This document shows positions 14,763-17,385 of a DNA stretch of 17,385 bases, one piece after another. The notes under the pieces are model-generated. The model was given only the letters and a program-made list of their open reading frames with translations. It was not told the origin of the DNA and did no database searches. The number at the start of each line of letters is the position of its first letter. Within the stretch, counting starts at the first letter, position 1. Made by a program: the position numbers and the translations under genes. The DNA is from an uncultured Collinsella sp. (GTDB lineage: Bacteria > Actinomycetota > Coriobacteriia > Coriobacteriales > Coriobacteriaceae), in the NCBI GenBank assembly GCA_900544995.1, contig UQXC01000042.1:1-17385 (forward strand), in the 5' to 3' direction.

Positions 14763-15656
14763 ATGGATACGAGTTATTACAACCGCTTTGGTGCCGAGGA
14801 ACTTACGCGCCGCTTGTCGAGCGAGACCTTGTTGGCGCAGGGCCCCATGGGCAGTGTTCTGTTGAGTGAGTACGATGCCGCTGACATTCCACCGGCGTTT
14901 TGGAATCTGGCAGAGCCACAGACCGTTTCTCGTATCCATCGCTTGTATGTCGCCGCTGGCGCGCAGGTGCTCATTACCAACACCTTTCAGGCATCAAGCT
15001 ATGCCCTCAAGCACGACCAGATTGCGCCGTCCGTGGCGGAGGTCAATCGCGGGGCCGTCGACGATGCTCGCCAGGCGCACCCTCAGCTGCTGCTGGGCTC
15101 GATGGGCCCGATCGGTATTGAGTGGTTTGCCGAGGGCTCTGCCGAGTATCGTGAAATCCGAGGCATTGCGCGCGAACAGGCGCACGCCTTGCTCAATGCT
15201 GGCGTTGACGGTCTGCTAATCGAGACGGTGACGTCTATCCGTAATTTGCAGCCCATGCTTGCCGGCGCTCGAGATGCCGCCGACGGCATGCCTGTTCTGG
15301 TGAGTTTTGTCGTTGACGAAAAAGGCGACCTGTTGGACGATGGCCTTAACATCGAGGCAGCCGTTTTGTACGCCGAAAAACACGGCGCAAACTCGGTTGG
15401 TGTTAATTGCTGTTCGCTTGCGGCCGCGAACGCGGCGGTGCCCAGGATGGTTGCATCGGCGACTACTCCCGTCACGGTGCGTCCCAACGTAGGCGATCCG
15501 GTCCAGACTCAGGATGGCCCCGTATGGCACGAGAACCCCGAAGCTTTCGCGCGCGCATGCATCGAATGGAGACATGCCGGTGCCGCAATGGTGGGCAGTT
15601 GCTGTGGAACCACGGCAATCACTACGGCAGCGATGGCCGAGGCGCTCGATATATAA
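14763..15656 (+). CDS. Homocysteine S-methyltransferase-family protein
   Basis: A stand-alone 297-residue Hcy-binding barrel of the kind found at the N-terminus of MetH and in MmuM/BHMT, which methylate homocysteine to methionine. Visible are ITNTFQASSYAL (71-82), LGSMGPIG (111-118), DGLLIETVTS (149-158) with the substrate Glu E154, VGVNCC (212-217) and VGSCCGTT (277-284). C216, C280 and C281 are the expected zinc ligands. The first motif, normally DGAMGT, reads QGPMGS (26-31), so the usual Asp is Gln. There is no cobalamin or folate domain, so the methyl donor cannot be read from the sequence. It starts ten bases after the regulator and is probably co-transcribed with it. Confidence 0.88.
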   Translation: MDTSYYNRFGAEELTRRLSSETLLAQGPMGSVLLSEYDAADIPPAFWNLAEPQTVSRIHRLYVAAGAQVLITNTFQASSYALKHDQIAPSVAEVNRGAVDDARQAHPQLLLGSMGPIGIEWFAEGSAEYREIRGIAREQAHALLNAGVDGLLIETVTSIRNLQPMLAGARDAADGMPVLVSFVVDEKGDLLDDGLNIEAAVLYAEKHGANSVGVNCCSLAAANAAVPRMVASATTPVTVRPNVGDPVQTQDGPVWHENPEAFARACIEWRHAGAAMVGSCCGTTAITTAAMAEALDI

Positions 15657-15662
15657 AGGGTA

Positions 15663-15689
15663 AAACCGCTCCATACGGGGCGGTTTTTT
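15663..15689 (+). terminator. Intrinsic terminator after the homocysteine methyltransferase gene
   Basis: AAACCGCTCC (15663-15672) pairs with GGGGCGGTTT (15677-15686) across a 4-base loop, with one G-U pair, and runs into TTTTTT (15684-15689). It lies seven bases after the stop codon and ends the regulator-methyltransferase unit. Confidence 0.9.
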
Positions 15690-15813
15690 ATTGCTCGCAT
15701 GTCCTCGGCAGCATTTGCCCAAATGGTGAATGCTGGTGCCGGCAGGTTGCCGAGTGCGTGTTGCGGGTATACCTCACGCGTACCATGATCCAAACACTGT
15801 GAGGTGTCTGCGC
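15690..15813 (+). promoter_or_regulatory. Leader region of the phosphohexomutase gene
   Basis: Contains a near-perfect palindrome CATTTG-CC-CAAATG (15712-15725) inside a wider AGCATT/AATGCT dyad (15710-15715 and 15729-15734), a small CGGCA/TGCCG dyad (15740-15752), and a weak promoter-like TTGCCG/TATACC pair (15747-15752 and 15768-15773; the 15-base spacing is short). ATACCTCAC (15769-15777) can pair with GTGAGGTGT (15799-15807), covering the SD GAGGTG (15801-15806). A role in translation control is inference. Confidence 0.45.
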
Positions 15814-17214
15814 GTGTGCGCGATAATTCATTTTGGAACTGACGGTTGGCGCGCTCGCGTCGATGAGGACTTCACTGCCGATAACGTTGCTCGTATCGCC
15901 GATGCCGTCGGCGAGTTGTGGCAAAAGACCAATCCGGGCAAAACGGTATATATAGGGTTCGACACCCGGCCCCTGGCGAGCGAGTTCGCTGAGCTTGCGG
16001 CGGGTGTGCTAGCAGCGCACGGGCTAGACGCCGTGCTCGCTTCGCGACCTGTTCCGACTCCTGCCCTTACGTGGGCGGCGGCTTATGACGGTGAGGCGTG
16101 CGGCGCGCTCATGGTGACGGGGTCCCATCATCCGCAGGGTTATCTGTGCCTCAAGATTCGCATGGGTGACGGCTCGACCGCCAACCAGGATGTCATCGAA
16201 GAGCTCGAAGAGACCATGGCTCCCGAGCCAATGGGGATCGAGGGGCAATATCGCACCGCGGATATCATTCCTGACTATATGCAGGCGGTGGCATCGTTTG
16301 TCGATGCCGAAGCCATCCGCGCCGCGCACCTGCGCGTGGTTGTCGATCCCATGGGCGGCGCAGCCCAGGGCTATCTAGCCGACTTGCTGCGCGAGCTTGG
16401 CGTTGAGGTGCACGAGATTCACGCCGGGCAGGCGTCTGACCAAGAGGATATCTGCCCCGACCCCGTTGAGCCTTGGGTGGACGCTTGCGAGCGCACGGTT
16501 ATCGAGGACGGAGCTTGCGCTGGCCTGGTGACCGACGGCGACGCCGACCGTATCGGCGCGGTTGACGAGCGCGGCAGATATATACATCCGCATCAGATCA
16601 TGGCGCTCGTTTTGGGCGACTTAGTTCAATTTCGTAATTTGGAGGGGCGCGTCGTCGTCAATCTTTCATGCTCGACGCTCGTGCGTCGCATTGCCGAGGC
16701 GCTTGGCTGCCGCGTGACCGTCAAACCAGTCGGTTTCAAATATATAGCGGCGGAGATGAAGAAGGGCGGCGTCCTCATAGGCGGCGAAGAAGCAGGTGGT
16801 ATCGGCATTGCCGCGCATATGCCCGAGCGCGATGGAATCCTCGCCTGTCTAATTCTGTGTGAGCTTATGGCAAAGACGGACGCGCCTTTGGGCGTTCTGG
16901 TCGACCAACTCGAGGACAGTTTTGGTAAGACGAGTTACGGTCGACGGGATTTGCGCCTTGAGGCCGAAGATGCCGAAACGTTACGAACCCTGCTGCCGGG
17001 CGTAAACCCCAAGTCGATTTGTGGCAAGGTGCCGCAAAACGTTAGTCATATGGATGGTTTGCGTTTGGCATTCGAGGATGACACGTGGCTGCTGGTCCGT
17101 CCTAGCGGGACCGAACCAGTGGTGCGCGTCTACGCCGAGGGGTTCTCGGTGGAAGAACGTGATGAGTTGCTCGATGCTGGCTGTGCTTTAGCTAGGGGGA
17201 CGTATCCGCTTTAA
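15814..17214 (+). CDS. Alpha-D-phosphohexomutase (phosphoglucomutase/phosphomannomutase family)
   Basis: Interconverts sugar 1- and 6-phosphates by way of a phosphoserine. The 466-residue product has four recognisable domains: N-terminal IIHFGTDGWRA (4-14), the catalytic serine loop TGSHHP (102-107, S104; the family usually reads TASHNP), the magnesium loop DGDADR (241-246), the sugar loop GGEEAGGIG (323-331) and the phosphate loop RPSGTEP (429-435). GTDGWRA and GEEAGG resemble the archaeal/actinobacterial PGM-like subgroup more than GlmM. GTG 15814 is chosen because GAGGTG (15801-15806) is seven bases upstream and the protein then begins right at the conserved first strand. The in-frame starts at 15730 and 15799 would add non-conserved residues. 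Substrate (glucose or mannose phosphate) is not certain. Confidence 0.92.
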   Translation: MCAIIHFGTDGWRARVDEDFTADNVARIADAVGELWQKTNPGKTVYIGFDTRPLASEFAELAAGVLAAHGLDAVLASRPVPTPALTWAAAYDGEACGALMVTGSHHPQGYLCLKIRMGDGSTANQDVIEELEETMAPEPMGIEGQYRTADIIPDYMQAVASFVDAEAIRAAHLRVVVDPMGGAAQGYLADLLRELGVEVHEIHAGQASDQEDICPDPVEPWVDACERTVIEDGACAGLVTDGDADRIGAVDERGRYIHPHQIMALVLGDLVQFRNLEGRVVVNLSCSTLVRRIAEALGCRVTVKPVGFKYIAAEMKKGGVLIGGEEAGGIGIAAHMPERDGILACLILCELMAKTDAPLGVLVDQLEDSFGKTSYGRRDLRLEAEDAETLRTLLPGVNPKSICGKVPQNVSHMDGLRLAFEDDTWLLVRPSGTEPVVRVYAEGFSVEERDELLDAGCALARGTYPL

Positions 17215-17385
17215 CCATGAGACTGCCTTATATAAAGAGATGCTCGGCGAGCGGTAGTTAACGGCTGGCAAACGTTAGTCGGATCACAAGATGTGTAGGA
17301 AATGTGTACGCCCAGATTCCCGCCCGCGGCGCCCCTCCGGTCTGGCAATATATCTCCTTGCCGCGCGGCCCGGTCGGACCGGATC
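17215..17385. other. Right-end stretch without an identified gene
   Basis: 171 bases after the phosphohexomutase stop. The last 80 are very GC-rich and include a perfect CCGGTC-G-GACCGG dyad (17370-17382). A 45-codon reading on the - strand (17211-17348, TTG start behind AAGGAG) and + strand readings open to the edge resemble nothing I know. No terminator with a T-tract is seen. Confidence 0.3.

Noticed and set aside
15730..15813. Upstream start for the phosphohexomutase
   Set aside because: The added residues are not conserved and the GTG at 15814 has a correct SD directly upstream.
17211..17348. 45-codon - strand reading with TTG start behind AAGGAG, and + strand readings open to the right edge (from 17291 and 17302)
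   Set aside because: Short, no similarity to anything known to me, poor start context on the + strand; the evidence is too thin to call a gene.

Overview
The window is a GC-rich bacterial chromosome segment, densely coded mostly on the + strand. It has high-GC codon use, Shine-Dalgarno-led starts (ATG, GTG and TTG), a canonical nine-gene F-type ATP synthase cluster and Gram-positive wall genes (murA and an LCP ligase). My best guess is an actinobacterium of the Coriobacteriia, Collinsella-like. That is inference from protein character; no rRNA or other marker here proves it.

Layout. Positions 1-710: the 3' part of a Sua5/YrdC-type tRNA threonylcarbamoylation gene, running off the left edge. 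724-2265: glycerol kinase glpK. 2389-3036: uracil phosphoribosyltransferase upp. 3037-3317: a gap holding inverted repeats and the probable atp promoter. 3318-10201: a small AtpI-like membrane protein, then atpB-E-F-H-A-G-D-C, closed by a strong terminator at 10238-10276. 10290-12827: murA (TTG start) and an LCP-family wall-polymer ligase. 12901-12936: a bidirectional terminator. 12962-14209: pepT on the - strand. 14210-14329: a divergent promoter region with a perfect 9-2-9 palindrome. 14330-15656: a DtxR/MntR-family metalloregulator and a homocysteine S-methyltransferase-family protein, ended by a terminator at 15663-15689. 15814-17214: an alpha-D-phosphohexomutase with an SD-sequestering hairpin in its leader. 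The last 171 bases hold nothing I can name.

How the genes fit together. The centre is energy metabolism: a complete, probably proton-coupled F1Fo ATP synthase with tight, mostly overlapping gene junctions. Around it are glycerol and pyrimidine salvage, tRNA modification, peptidoglycan precursor synthesis and wall-polymer attachment, peptide degradation, a metal-responsive regulator and sugar-phosphate isomerisation. I see no mobile element, CRISPR array, tRNA, rRNA, phage gene or defence system, and I do not claim a new multi-gene system.

The points most worth a second look are small. They are the palindrome in front of the metalloregulator, the signal-peptide-like N-terminus on ATP synthase subunit b, the shortened delta subunit, the terminator packed directly against the murA ribosome-binding site, the leader hairpin over the phosphohexomutase SD, and non-canonical active-site positions in the last two enzymes.
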